Of a DNA stretch of 64,000 bases, positions 1 through 9,392 are shown piece after piece. A program made the translations under genes and the position numbers. Within the stretch, counting starts at the first letter, position 1, and every line of letters starts with the position of its first letter. The stretch spans positions 1 through 64,000 of the forward strand of contig CAADYR010000146.1 of assembly GCA_900753305.1 (NCBI GenBank), given 5' to 3'. Under the pieces are notes generated by a model. The model had not been told where the DNA came from and ran no database searches. It saw only the letters and a list, made by a program, of their open reading frames with translations. This DNA comes from Lachnospiraceae bacterium. GTDB lineage: Bacteria; Bacillota; Clostridia; Lachnospirales; Lachnospiraceae.

Positions 1-1
1 C

Positions 2-235
2 AGGGATGAGGTCTTAAGACTTGTAAAAGATGAGAAGCTGCGCAGAGAATTGGGAGTTCATGCGTATGAAACCATTACGAAAGAATGGAATCCAAGGGAA
101 GCAGCGAACAGACTTTATACCTTTTGCGAAGGATTGCTGAATGGCAAAGTGATACCGCAGGAAAGTGGCCCACTTAGCATAGCACCTGTTATTTCACCTA
201 AAGAAGGATATCAGTATACGAAAAAGGAAATATAA
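2..235 (+). CDS. Glycosyltransferase, C-terminal fragment
   Basis: The frame is open from base 2 to a TAA at 233-235, so this is the 3' end of a gene that begins upstream of the window. The visible 77 residues carry the C-terminal helix pattern of GT4 (GT-B fold) enzymes: a run like LxxLVKDEKLRRELG followed by AYETITKEWNP, which packs back on the N-terminal domain in this family. The stop lies 2 bases before the next start, so it is co-transcribed with the KPHPRD-motif transferase. Family assignment rests on this tail only; acceptor and donor cannot be told. A TTG at base 50 could be taken as a start, but the conserved sequence before it argues against that. Confidence 0.6.
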   Translation, partial: RDEVLRLVKDEKLRRELGVHAYETITKEWNPREAANRLYTFCEGLLNGKVIPQESGPLSIAPVISPKEGYQYTKKEI

Positions 236-237
236 CT

Positions 238-1350
238 ATGTCGAGAATCTATGTATGCCACACATTTTATCATGTGTATGTATCTGTTTTAAAGGAAATG
301 AAACTGCAAAGAGAAGATGCTGCCTACGAGAAAGGAGATATTGCCCTGAGCAGTATTTCCACAGATTTTGGAGATCTGCAGCAACGGTTGAGTAAGACCG
401 GAATCTTTCATAATGTAATGACACTTGATGAGAAAAGGGAAGAATTTTTTCCACAGCTTGCCAAGTACCGTCAGAACTACAGTAATATTCTCAAACATAT
501 GGTAAACCGCATCATTTTTACCAAAAAACTTGCAAAATGTGAAGAACCCTATATGACAATTGATTTTGCATCATATCAGGATATTTATGTCTTTTGCGAC
601 AGCGATCCTATTGGATATTACCTGAATTATAAGAAAATACCGTATCATGCAGTTGAAGATGGTCTGGACTGTCTTAAGAATCTTGATGATGCCTTTGTAG
701 CGAATCATGGACATTTTAAACTTAAGGCGTGGTTTTCAAGACATAATCTCATTTTTATCATGAATGGCTGGGGAAAGTATTGCCTGGATATGGAGATCAA
801 TGACCGTAGTGTGGTGCCGACTGACTGTCCGCGTTTTGTAGAAGTCCCACGTAAGCCGTTGGAAAGGGAGCTTACTTCTGAACAGAAAAAACTGATGATA
901 CAGGCTTTTATACCGGATGCTGATGCACTTCTGGCGCAGTTACAGCCAAGATATGCTGGGGAAGAATTCGTTATGTTCTTAACAGAACCCCATCCGGTAG
1001 ATGAGGAAGCCCGTAAAAAAGTATGTCTGGATATTGTTGCACAGTTTGGTAAAGGATATCGGGTATTGATAAAACCCCATCCAAGGGATATGATAGACTA
1101 CACAGCCCTTTGTCCGGACTGTGTCGTGTTAAAAGGCCGTTTCCCGATTGAAGTAATGAATATGTTTGAAGGAATCAGAATCAAAAAAGCAGTATCGATT
1201 CTCACAACAGCAATGAACAATATGGACTTTGTAGAAGAAAAGATCAATCTGGGTGCCAGTTTCTGGGATGCTTATGAGGAACCCGAGAAACATGCTTTTA
1301 ACAAAAAAGCAGGATTAAAGCTGGTAAATGAAGCGGTGGTAAAGAATTAG
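238..1350 (+). CDS. Putative sialyltransferase-like glycosyltransferase (KPHPRD motif)
   Basis: A 370-residue cytosolic protein without membrane segments. The N-terminus (IYVCHTFYHVYVSVL, residues 4-18) resembles the opening of GT52-type lipooligosaccharide sialyltransferases. An acidic EDGLD motif lies at 140-144, TEPHP at 249-253 and KPHPRD at 279-284. HP-containing motifs of this kind bind CMP-activated sugars in bacterial sialyl- and polysialyltransferases, and similar KPHP motifs occur in CDP-glycerol transferases. With a full pseudaminic acid pathway downstream (7063-12847), a role as pseudaminic acid transferase is an attractive inference. Another nucleotide-linked donor is possible. 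The gene starts 2 bases after the preceding stop and is followed by the ABC exporter. Confidence 0.55.
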   Translation: MSRIYVCHTFYHVYVSVLKEMKLQREDAAYEKGDIALSSISTDFGDLQQRLSKTGIFHNVMTLDEKREEFFPQLAKYRQNYSNILKHMVNRIIFTKKLAKCEEPYMTIDFASYQDIYVFCDSDPIGYYLNYKKIPYHAVEDGLDCLKNLDDAFVANHGHFKLKAWFSRHNLIFIMNGWGKYCLDMEINDRSVVPTDCPRFVEVPRKPLERELTSEQKKLMIQAFIPDADALLAQLQPRYAGEEFVMFLTEPHPVDEEARKKVCLDIVAQFGKGYRVLIKPHPRDMIDYTALCPDCVVLKGRFPIEVMNMFEGIRIKKAVSILTTAMNNMDFVEEKINLGASFWDAYEEPEKHAFNKKAGLKLVNEAVVKN

Positions 1351-1362
1351 GAGTAAAATGGC

Positions 1363-3102
1363 ATGATAAAGATATTAAAAAAGATCAACATTTTAATGGA
1401 TGGAAAGCAGAAACGGGAGATGGTCGGACTGTTGCTGATGATGGCAGTTTCGGCATTTCTGGAGACAGGAGCAGTAATGATGGTCATGGCAGTCGTAGAG
1501 ATGATCATTAAGCCCGATACATTAACACAGGGGGAGACATACCAGAAAATATGCAGCATATTGCATCTTAGCGGTACTGTGGAATTCTCGGTTCTGGCAA
1601 TTTTATTCCTGATTTTTCTTTATATTGCAAAGAATTCTTTTCAATTTTTCCTGCAAAAAAGTCTGTATCGGTTTGTATATACGAACCAGTTCCATACAGC
1701 AGCTAATTTGATGAAGAATTTTGTAAAAAGAGATTATGAATTTTATCTCAACGCAGAAACTTCCGTAATCCAACGAAGCATTACAGCCGATGTCAGTAAC
1801 ATGTATGCATTGATCCTGTCTGTATTGCAGATCGCATCAGAGTCCATAGTAGCACTGTTCCTTGTGATCGCACTTGCAATGCAGGATCCTGTTATGACGG
1901 TTGTAATAGCAGTTCTGCTGCTGGTTACTTTAGTTGTTATCAAAAATATCATAAAGCCGATCATGAACCGTACCGGTAAAGAAAACCAGGATTATGGTGC
2001 TTCCATGTTCTCATGGATCGCACAGACGATTCAGGGTATTAAGGATATTAAAGTAGCTGGAAAAGAGCAGTATTTTATTAATGAATATTGTAAAGTGGGT
2101 GAAGGATATGTGAAGGCGATGGAGAGATTCAGCCTTTTTAACAATACGCCCAAGCTGTTGATCGAAACAGTATGTATTGCAGGACTTTTGGGATATATCC
2201 TGGTTCTGATCGTATCAGGTGCTGATGTATCTGCCATGATTTCCCTGTTTGCTGCTTTTGGTATTGCTGCAATGAGATTATTGCCGGCAGCCAGCAGAAT
2301 CAATAACCAGATGACAAGTATGGCATTTAATGAGCCTTTCTTCTTCAATGTCAGTGATAATCTGGTAGAGGAAACGAACGAACAGAACACAGATATTTCA
2401 TATGCTGTGGTTGCCAAGGAGAAACTTCCGGTAACCAGAGCAGTAACATTACAGGATATTACTTATCACTATCCCAATTCAGACAAATTGATCTTTGATC
2501 ATGCCAGTGTTACGTTTCCCATTGGAAAGTCGATCGGAGTCGTAGGTGCCAGTGGTGCAGGCAAGACAACCATTATAGACATTGTTCTTGGACTGCTGAA
2601 TTTACAGGGAGGTAAGGTATTGGCCGATGATGTGGATATTCAGAGTCACTACAGAGAATGGCTTGCCAATGTGGGATATATTCCGCAGATGATCTTTCTT
2701 TTGGATGCAGATATCCGTAAAAATGTAGCTTTCGGTATACCTGAGGAAGAAATCGATGATGAAAAGCTCTGGTATGCGTTAAGAGAAGCACAGCTTGATG
2801 AATTTATCAAAACTTTGCCGGATGGAGTCTACACAGGAATCGGTGAGCGCGGAATCCGTCTGTCAGGGGGACAGAGGCAGAGAATCGGTATTGCAAGGGC
2901 ATTGTATAATGATCCTGAGGTGTTGATTCTTGACGAAGCGACTTCTGCATTAGATAATGATACTGAGGCAGCAATCATGGATTCTATTAACAGACTACAT
3001 GGCAAAAAGACATTGCTGATCATTGCACATAGATTACAGACGATAGAGAAATGCGATATGGTATATCGCGTAGAAAACGGAGCAATTGTAAAAGAACGGT
3101 AA
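1363..3102 (+). CDS. ABC transporter, fused permease/ATPase (lipid-linked glycan flippase type)
   Basis: 579 residues: a six-helix transmembrane domain over about 1-330, then a nucleotide-binding domain with Walker A GASGAGKT at 395-402, signature LSGGQ at 500-504, Walker B VLILDEA at 520-526 and a switch histidine in IIAHR. The half-transporter architecture is that of MsbA and PglK, which flip lipid-linked oligosaccharides across the membrane, and placement inside a glycan locus supports that role. The second exporter at 51549-53291 has the same motifs at the same residue numbers, so the two are paralogues. The gene starts 12 bases after the previous stop. Substrate identity is not visible; export of a peptide or lipid is less likely. 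Confidence 0.85.
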   Translation: MIKILKKINILMDGKQKREMVGLLLMMAVSAFLETGAVMMVMAVVEMIIKPDTLTQGETYQKICSILHLSGTVEFSVLAILFLIFLYIAKNSFQFFLQKSLYRFVYTNQFHTAANLMKNFVKRDYEFYLNAETSVIQRSITADVSNMYALILSVLQIASESIVALFLVIALAMQDPVMTVVIAVLLLVTLVVIKNIIKPIMNRTGKENQDYGASMFSWIAQTIQGIKDIKVAGKEQYFINEYCKVGEGYVKAMERFSLFNNTPKLLIETVCIAGLLGYILVLIVSGADVSAMISLFAAFGIAAMRLLPAASRINNQMTSMAFNEPFFFNVSDNLVEETNEQNTDISYAVVAKEKLPVTRAVTLQDITYHYPNSDKLIFDHASVTFPIGKSIGVVGASGAGKTTIIDIVLGLLNLQGGKVLADDVDIQSHYREWLANVGYIPQMIFLLDADIRKNVAFGIPEEEIDDEKLWYALREAQLDEFIKTLPDGVYTGIGERGIRLSGGQRQRIGIARALYNDPEVLILDEATSALDNDTEAAIMDSINRLHGKKTLLIIAHRLQTIEKCDMVYRVENGAIVKER

Positions 3103-3129
3103 CTGGATGAAAATGAGAGGGTATGCTAT

Positions 3130-4152
3130 ATGAAATTGAGTATTGTAGTACCTGTGTACAACATGGCGGCAGGAAATAAGTTACGATTTTGTCTGGATTC
3201 TCTGGTAAACCAGACGATTGCAGATTATGAGATCATTGCAGTAGATGATGCATCTACAGATGAGTCATTGACCATATTGAAAGAATATGAAGCCAAGTAT
3301 CCATGGAAGTTCCGGGCTGTGCAGTCTTATGAGAACAGACGGCAGGGTGGAGCCAGAAATATGGGACTGGAACTGGCGAAAGGCAACTGGGTTGGGTTTG
3401 TGGACTCTGATGACTGGGTAGCTCATGATATGTATGAGAAACTTGTACGTAAGGCGGAAGAGACAGGCGCAGACGTAGTAGGCTGTGATTATAACATGAC
3501 ATCTACCCAAAGTATGGAGATAGGTAAGGTAGTTACCAATAATACCAAGGAACAGACAGGAATCCTCAATCATGAAAAGTATGCACTTCTGGTCATGAAT
3601 CCGGGAAGCATGGTCATCAAGATATACAGCAGAGAAGTCATAGAGGCAAATCATCTTCGTTTTCCGGAGAAGACATTCTATGAAGATAACTGTGCATCAC
3701 CTATCTGGATGCTTCATTTTACCCATTTTGAAAAAGTGGAAGAACCATTGTACTACTATTATCAGCATGATGAATCCACAGTACATGAGATTTCCATGGA
3801 GAAATGTGAAGCCAGACTTTTAATGGGAAAAAGGCTCATAGAAGAAAGCCGTAAATGTGGATTTTATAAACCATACAGACAGGAATTTGAATTTGCTTTC
3901 AGCAAGCTGTACTATATGAATACATTATTCACATATATGATCGGAATGAAACATCCAAGGCTTGACTTCCTGAAACTGATTGCAAAGGGCATGCAGGAGG
4001 AATTTCCGGAATTTCAGAATAATGTGTATTATCAGAGGGAATTTGATGAAGAACAGAAAAAGCTGGCTGCCATGCATATGCAGTCACCACTTATGTTTCT
4101 CATCTATTATAAATTACTCTATGGATATCGTAAAATACGTGGGAAGGTATAG
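3130..4152 (+). CDS. Glycosyltransferase family 2
   Basis: 340 residues with the GT-A fold of family 2: an N-terminal SIVVPVYN strand-loop (4-11), VDDAST (38-43) binding the nucleotide and a DSDDW metal-binding motif (92-96). There is no membrane anchor, so it would work at the inner face of the membrane on a lipid-linked glycan. A GAGAGGG ribosome site precedes the ATG. It lies between the exporter and the MBOAT gene, an arrangement echoed at 47955-53291 where a GT2, MBOAT, SGNH protein and exporter recur. Donor and linkage cannot be predicted. Confidence 0.85.
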   Translation: MKLSIVVPVYNMAAGNKLRFCLDSLVNQTIADYEIIAVDDASTDESLTILKEYEAKYPWKFRAVQSYENRRQGGARNMGLELAKGNWVGFVDSDDWVAHDMYEKLVRKAEETGADVVGCDYNMTSTQSMEIGKVVTNNTKEQTGILNHEKYALLVMNPGSMVIKIYSREVIEANHLRFPEKTFYEDNCASPIWMLHFTHFEKVEEPLYYYYQHDESTVHEISMEKCEARLLMGKRLIEESRKCGFYKPYRQEFEFAFSKLYYMNTLFTYMIGMKHPRLDFLKLIAKGMQEEFPEFQNNVYYQREFDEEQKKLAAMHMQSPLMFLIYYKLLYGYRKIRGKV

Positions 4153-4159
4153 TTAGAAG

Positions 4160-5626
4160 ATGCAGTTCACATCCTTTAATTTTGCAGTTTTTTTTCCAAT
4201 TGTAATTCTTGGCTTTTATCTTTTGCCTAAAAAATTCAGGCAGGTATGGCTTTTGCTTGCCAGTTATTATTTCTATATGGGGTGGAATCCCGGATATGCA
4301 CTGCTGATCCTGACATCGACGATAATTACATACGTATGTGGACTGGGAATTTATGCGATTCCCGGACAACAGTTCGGGAAGAGGAAAGCAGTGCTGATTC
4401 TGGGAATTCTTTCCAATCTTGGCATATTGATTTTCTTTAAATATTTTTATTTCCTATATGACAGCATAGCGGCAGTGGCTTCCCTGTTTGGAACACATAT
4501 GAAGGCTGCAAGTCTTGATATTGTGCTTCCTGTAGGCATTTCATTCTATACCTTTCAGGCATTGGGATATATGATCGATGTATACAGAGGAGATGTCAAA
4601 GCAGAGAAGAATTTTATCCGTTATGCTCTGTTTGTTTCCTTTTTTCCACAACTTGTGGCAGGACCTATTGAAAGGAGCGGACATCTTTTATCACAGATTG
4701 AAGAAATTACCCATAGACCGTCGTGGAACTTTGATAAAGTTACCAGAGGCCTTCTTATGATGCTGTGGGGATACTTTATGAAGCTTGTGATCGCTGACAG
4801 GGCAGGCGTTCTGGTAGATAATGTTTTTGATACATATTATTTATTTCATGGAGTAGCATTACTGCTTGCCATGGTTTTCTTTGCACTACAGCTCTATTGC
4901 GATTTTGCCAGTTATTCAGCTATTGCGATCGGTGCAGCACAGATACTGGGGATTGAGTTATGTCCTAATTTCGCAGCCCCGTTCCTGTCTGCCAGTGTCA
5001 GTGAATTCTGGAGAAGATGGCATATTTCACTGAGTTCCTGGCTTAGAGACTATGTATATATTCCGCTTGGAGGAAGTCATTGTTCCAAAGGACGCAGGTA
5101 TTTTAATACACTGGTGACTTTTCTGGTAAGTGGAATCTGGCATGGCGCGAGCTGGCATTTTGTGTTATGGGGAGCATTGCAGGGTATTTTTATCATAATA
5201 GGAGATATTTTAAGACCCATAAAGGATAAAATAGTTGTAAAGAAGAATCATAGCGTTCAGGTTATTATGACTTTTGTGCTTTTTCTGATTTCATTTACTT
5301 TTTTCAGGGCGCCGTCTATACATGATGGGGTCTATTATCTGGAAAGAATGGTCTGTCAGTTTGATCCGTGGTCATTGCTGGATGGTTCTGTTTATACGCT
5401 GGGACTGGATGGAAAAGAGATGCTGGTGCTTTTCCTGGCAGTAATGATTCTGTTTATTGTAGATCTGTTCTATCAGAAAAAGCAGATTTATTTTGATACG
5501 ATCGTGAAAGAGCAATGTCTGGCAATACAGTATCTGATCGTATTGGTATTGTTTATGATGATCCTGATTTTTGGCGCATACGGAGAGGGTTATGATGCAT
5601 CGGAATTCATTTATTTTCAGTTTTAA
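4160..5626 (+). CDS. MBOAT family O-acyltransferase (AlgI/DltB-like)
   Basis: 488 residues, strongly hydrophobic with around ten or more membrane segments. The family signature is clear: WRRWHISLSSWLRDYVYIPLGG in the central loop and SGIWHG with the invariant histidine at about residue 328. MBOAT proteins of this AlgI type pass an acyl group, commonly acetyl, from a cytoplasmic donor across the membrane to an extracytoplasmic partner that acylates a polysaccharide. The next gene encodes such an SGNH-like partner, as in the alginate (AlgI/AlgJ/AlgX) system. A paralogous pair lies at 48990-51547. The glycan target is unknown. Confidence 0.9.
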   Translation: MQFTSFNFAVFFPIVILGFYLLPKKFRQVWLLLASYYFYMGWNPGYALLILTSTIITYVCGLGIYAIPGQQFGKRKAVLILGILSNLGILIFFKYFYFLYDSIAAVASLFGTHMKAASLDIVLPVGISFYTFQALGYMIDVYRGDVKAEKNFIRYALFVSFFPQLVAGPIERSGHLLSQIEEITHRPSWNFDKVTRGLLMMLWGYFMKLVIADRAGVLVDNVFDTYYLFHGVALLLAMVFFALQLYCDFASYSAIAIGAAQILGIELCPNFAAPFLSASVSEFWRRWHISLSSWLRDYVYIPLGGSHCSKGRRYFNTLVTFLVSGIWHGASWHFVLWGALQGIFIIIGDILRPIKDKIVVKKNHSVQVIMTFVLFLISFTFFRAPSIHDGVYYLERMVCQFDPWSLLDGSVYTLGLDGKEMLVLFLAVMILFIVDLFYQKKQIYFDTIVKEQCLAIQYLIVLVLFMMILIFGAYGEGYDASEFIYFQF

Positions 5627-6947
5627 AATTATTCTGTTTATTCTGCTGTCAGCAGTATGTATGGGTATAGCAGGTAGAATCCTCAATGCCAAATTTATAA
5701 ATGATTCTACCACGATCGTAGATGGTTTTTATGCAGAAAAGAAAAACGATATTGATGTGCTGGTGGTTGGCAGCAGTAACAGCTTCTGTACAATAGATCC
5801 TCTGGTGTTATATGAGGAATATGGGATTGCAGCATATGATTTTGGAAGTTCCTCCCAGCCTCTGAATCTGTCTCTTTTATATTTAAAAGAAGCATTTAAA
5901 CGACAAAATCCCAGGGTAGTTGCACTGGAAGTAAATATGATCCCTGCAAACAGTCTTACGGCAATACCGGAGAACAGACTGCGTTGGGGACTTACGGATA
6001 TTCCACTCTCAATAGATAAACTGACCTGTCTGTATCAGTCACTTGGTAAGGTAGATGTAGAATATATGAGTTATGTATTTCCAATACTAAGATATCATGG
6101 ACGATGGAAAGAAGTTTCAAAATCAGATTATACATACTTATGGAAAGATAAGACAAATATGGGCAAAGGGTATTTGTCAACAAAAGAAATTGCTGCGGAA
6201 CCGGTGGATTTCTCTGATTATGGATCAGAGGGAGAGACCTGGATCGAAGATGACGTAGTGGCGTGTTTTGAACAGATCGTAAGGTTGTGCGAACAGAATG
6301 GAGCCAAGCTTGTCCTTTTTAAATCTCCCAGACAGCAATGGTATCGTTATCAGACCAGGGCAGTGGCAGAACTTGCAGATAAATATGCAATTGAATATAT
6401 AGATTATAATGAACGAATTTCAGAAATTAATCTGGATGTTACAGCAGATTTCCGCGACGGAGAACATCTGAATGATCATGGAGCGGCTAAGGTTACCAGG
6501 CATTTTGGAAACTGGCTGAGTAACCATTGTGTGTTACCGGACAGAAGAGAGGATGACAATCCCAATTCATGGGATGAAGCATTGCAGTACAGGGTGCGTG
6601 AGCAGACAATGCCCTGTGAAGGAACCGCAGATATTACCGGTTGCATGGAACGGCTTGCAAAAGATGACAATTATGTAGCTGTTGTAACATATGGGGCAGA
6701 TAAGTCCAGATTACATCAGTGGATATACAGGGGCGGAGAAGTGCTTTATCATAAAGAATGGAAAGAACCGGGAGTAGAACATTACAGAATCAACAGGACG
6801 GATATCGTGCTTGCCAGAACGGAAGCTACTTTCCAGATCATGATCAATGATATAGAGTATTATGAACCGGGCAATGACTGGTCCGTCATTGTATATGATA
6901 CGGTAACGGATGCGGTAGTAGATGTGGTATCTTATGTCAATGAGTAA
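5592..6947 (+). CDS. SGNH-hydrolase-like protein, partner of the MBOAT acyltransferase
   Basis: About 451 residues: one N-terminal membrane anchor or signal segment (residues 8-29), then an extracytoplasmic SGNH-like domain with GSSNS at 60-64 holding the candidate nucleophile serine, and D289/H292 in a DGEHLND motif like the C-terminal catalytic Asp-His pair. The C-terminal 130 residues form an extra domain of unknown role. The start ATG at 5592 overlaps the MBOAT gene by 35 bases and has GGAGAGG at 5582-5588; an in-frame ATG at 5571 lacks a good ribosome site. By analogy with AlgJ/AlgX it should transfer acyl groups from the MBOAT protein to the exported glycan. Confidence 0.75.
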   Translation: MMHRNSFIFSFKIILFILLSAVCMGIAGRILNAKFINDSTTIVDGFYAEKKNDIDVLVVGSSNSFCTIDPLVLYEEYGIAAYDFGSSSQPLNLSLLYLKEAFKRQNPRVVALEVNMIPANSLTAIPENRLRWGLTDIPLSIDKLTCLYQSLGKVDVEYMSYVFPILRYHGRWKEVSKSDYTYLWKDKTNMGKGYLSTKEIAAEPVDFSDYGSEGETWIEDDVVACFEQIVRLCEQNGAKLVLFKSPRQQWYRYQTRAVAELADKYAIEYIDYNERISEINLDVTADFRDGEHLNDHGAAKVTRHFGNWLSNHCVLPDRREDDNPNSWDEALQYRVREQTMPCEGTADITGCMERLAKDDNYVAVVTYGADKSRLHQWIYRGGEVLYHKEWKEPGVEHYRINRTDIVLARTEATFQIMINDIEYYEPGNDWSVIVYDTVTDAVVDVVSYVNE

Positions 6948-6964
6948 GGTTTTCGGAGTTTTTT

Positions 6965-6993
6965 TTGACGGAAGATACAGTTTGTGATATGAT
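6965..6993 (+). promoter_or_regulatory. Sigma-A promoter upstream of pseB
   Basis: TTGACG (6965-6970) and TATGAT (6988-6993) are separated by exactly 17 bases, and the -10 is preceded by TGA, giving an extended -10. It sits in the 115-base gap between the SGNH gene and pseB and points at pseB. This marks the start of the pseudaminic acid operon. Confidence 0.75.
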
Positions 6994-7062
6994 TAGGTGT
7001 GATTATGGCTTGGAATAGTTATAATAAGAAAAGGAATGTTAAAACAAGTGGAGGAAAACACA

Positions 7063-8061
7063 ATGTTATTAGATGATAAAACAATATTAATCACAGGTGG
7101 AACAGGATCTTTTGGTAAATGCTTTACAAAGTATGTATTGACACATTACAATCCCAGGAAGATCATTATTTACTCACGTGATGAGTTCAAACAGTGGATG
7201 ATGCAGAACGAATTTGCAGAATATAAGGACAAGCTTCGTTTCTTCATTGGAGATGTCAGAGACTATGAACGTATGAAGAGAGCTTTTGAAGGGGTAGATT
7301 ATGTTATCCATGCGGCAGCATTGAAGCAGGTGCCTGCATGCGAGTACAATCCCAATGAAGCGATCAAGACAAATGTTATCGGTGCACAGAATGTTATTGA
7401 TGCATCCCTTAATATGGGCGTGAAGAAAGTAGTAGCGTTATCTACAGATAAAGCTGTTAATCCGGTCAATCTGTACGGTGGTACGAAACTGGTATCTGAT
7501 AAACTTTTTATCGCAGCAAATGCATACTGTGGTAATAAGGACCTGAACTTCTCTATTGTAAGATATGGTAATGTAGCGGGAAGCCGTGGTTCTATTATTC
7601 CTTTCTTCCATAAATTGATTCAGGATGGTGCAAGCGAACTTCCTATTACAGATTACAGAATGACACGTTTCTGGATCAGCCTGACAGAAGGTGTTAAACT
7701 TGTGATCAAGGCACTGGAAGAAGCAAAGGGCGGAGAGACATTTATCAGTAAGATCCCTTCTTTCAAGATCACTGATCTTGCAGAGGCAATGGCACCGGGA
7801 ATGGCTACAAAGGAAATAGGTATTCGTCCTGGCGAGAAGCTGCATGAAGTTATGGTAACAGCAGAAGACTCCATGACAACCTATGAATATGACAAGCATT
7901 TTATCATTTATCCACAGATGTTCTGGCAGGAATCCAAGCGTCCTACTCCAAACGGCAAGAAGGTAGAGGACGGATTCTATTATTCTTCAGGCAATAACGC
8001 AGAATGGCTGACTGTAGAACAGATCAGAGAACTTTTAAAGGATATTGATTTAGAGAAATAG
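7063..8061 (+). CDS. pseB: UDP-N-acetylglucosamine 4,6-dehydratase (inverting)
   Basis: 332 residues, a short-chain dehydrogenase/reductase. The Rossmann motif TGGTGSFGK is at 11-19, and STDKAVNPVNLYGGTK at 127-142 supplies the PseB-type catalytic D129, K130, Y138 and K142. PseB removes water from UDP-GlcNAc with C5 inversion, the first step of CMP-pseudaminic acid synthesis. The start ATG at 7063 follows GGAGG at 7050-7054; an in-frame ATG at 7036 lacks such a site. It is the first gene of the pathway and has a strong promoter at 6965-6993. FlaA1-type naming also applies. The soluble, membrane-free form separates it from the PglF-like enzyme at 22824. Confidence 0.93.
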   Translation: MLLDDKTILITGGTGSFGKCFTKYVLTHYNPRKIIIYSRDEFKQWMMQNEFAEYKDKLRFFIGDVRDYERMKRAFEGVDYVIHAAALKQVPACEYNPNEAIKTNVIGAQNVIDASLNMGVKKVVALSTDKAVNPVNLYGGTKLVSDKLFIAANAYCGNKDLNFSIVRYGNVAGSRGSIIPFFHKLIQDGASELPITDYRMTRFWISLTEGVKLVIKALEEAKGGETFISKIPSFKITDLAEAMAPGMATKEIGIRPGEKLHEVMVTAEDSMTTYEYDKHFIIYPQMFWQESKRPTPNGKKVEDGFYYSSGNNAEWLTVEQIRELLKDIDLEK

Positions 8062-8098
8062 TGTAAAAACCAGATACTGGAAAGGTGTGGTGAACAGG

Positions 8099-9313
8099 AT
8101 GGAAGTAAATAACAAAATGGAACTGCCTGCTATTGCAGGTGGTAAACCGGTTCGCGAGACGAAACTGTTTTACGGACATCAGTATATAGATGAGGCAGAT
8201 GTAACAGCAGTAACGCAGGTGCTTACCAGTGATTATCTGACATGTGGACCCAAGATTGATGAGTTGGAGTCCAGATTATGTGCATTGACAGGAGCAAAAT
8301 ATGCAGTTGTATGCAGTAATGGTACAGCAGCTTTGCATATTGCAGCTATGGCAGCAGGTGTATCTGAAGGTGATGAGGTGATCACGACACCGATCACTTT
8401 TGCGGCTTCAGCCAACTGCGCATTGTATTGTGGAGCAAAACCTGTATTTGCAGATATCAATCCCAGAACCTATAACATTGATCCTGCTAAGGTAAAGGAG
8501 CAGATCACCGATAAAACCAGGGCTGTTGTTGCAGTAGATTTTACCGGACAGGCTGTGGAACTTGATCCACTGCTTGAAATGTGCCATGAAAAAGGGATCA
8601 TCCTGATTGAAGATGGTGCACATTCTATTGGAACCAAATATAAGGGCAGACCTGTGGGAAGCATTGCAGATCTGACTACTTTCAGCTTCCATCCGGTGAA
8701 AACAGTTACCGGAGGAGAAGGTGGAGCTGTTCTTACCAATAATAAAGATCTGTATGAAAAGTTATTGTTATATCGTGCTCATGGTATTACCAGAAAACCG
8801 GAACTTCTGGAGAGAGAACCGGATGGTCCATGGTATTATGAACAGATAGACTTAGGGTATAATTACCGAATCACTGATATTCAGTGTGCACTGATCATCA
8901 GCCAGTTGGACAAGATAGAGAAATTTGCAGCCAGAAGAAGACAGATCGTAGAACGTTATAATGAAGCGTTTGCCCAGATACCTGAGATTACGGTACAGCA
9001 GGAAATTCCGGAGTCTGATACGACCAGACATCTGTACATTTTAAGAATTAAACCGGAGCTTCTTAATATTGACAGAAAAGGATTCTTTGAAGCTCTTGCA
9101 GCAGAAAATATTTGCTGTAATGTACATTATATCCCTGTATACAGACATCCATATTATGAAAAATTAGGATATCAGAAAGGACTGTGTCCTGAGGCAGAGA
9201 AGCTATATAATGAAATTATCAGCCTGCCTTTGTATTATTCACTGACTGATAAGGATGTAGAAGATGTAATTACTGCTGTATCCAAGATTGCAGCATATTA
9301 CAGAAAGAAATAA
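8099..9313 (+). CDS. pseC: UDP-4-amino-4,6-dideoxy-N-acetyl-beta-L-altrosamine transaminase
   Basis: About 404 residues, a DegT/DnrJ/EryC1-type PLP aminotransferase. SFHPVKTVTGGEGG carries the PLP lysine near residue 201, in the form typical of PseC, and NYRITDIQ lies downstream as in the family. It aminates the 4-keto product of PseB. Start choice is uncertain: ATG 8099 is used here, while GTG codons at 8087 and 8090 lie closer to the GGAAAGG at 8079-8085 and would add 3-4 residues. An intrinsic terminator follows directly after the stop, so expression of pseF and later genes may be lower or regulated. Confidence 0.92.
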   Translation: MEVNNKMELPAIAGGKPVRETKLFYGHQYIDEADVTAVTQVLTSDYLTCGPKIDELESRLCALTGAKYAVVCSNGTAALHIAAMAAGVSEGDEVITTPITFAASANCALYCGAKPVFADINPRTYNIDPAKVKEQITDKTRAVVAVDFTGQAVELDPLLEMCHEKGIILIEDGAHSIGTKYKGRPVGSIADLTTFSFHPVKTVTGGEGGAVLTNNKDLYEKLLLYRAHGITRKPELLEREPDGPWYYEQIDLGYNYRITDIQCALIISQLDKIEKFAARRRQIVERYNEAFAQIPEITVQQEIPESDTTRHLYILRIKPELLNIDRKGFFEALAAENICCNVHYIPVYRHPYYEKLGYQKGLCPEAEKLYNEIISLPLYYSLTDKDVEDVITAVSKIAAYYRKK

Positions 9314-9315
9314 GA

Positions 9316-9344
9316 GAAAAAGCTCGGGCTTACCGGGCTTTTTC
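9316..9344 (+). terminator. Intrinsic terminator after pseC
   Basis: A 12-pair stem with one G-T wobble (9316-9327 with 9333-9344) and a 5-base loop GCTTA. The GC-rich core AGCTCGG/CCGGGCT is flanked by an A-run and a T-run, so it can work in both directions. It begins 3 bases after the pseC stop and lies within the pseudaminic acid gene set. No convincing promoter was seen between it and pseF. Confidence 0.8.
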
Positions 9345-9392
9345 GTGCATAAAAGAGTTTGAACGTATATGACAGACTGCAGAAATCGAGGT

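Noticed and set aside
5571..5591. ATG 5571 as start of the first SGNH-like protein
   Set aside because: ATG 5592 has GGAGAGG just before it, and the extra seven residues precede the membrane anchor without any signal-like character.
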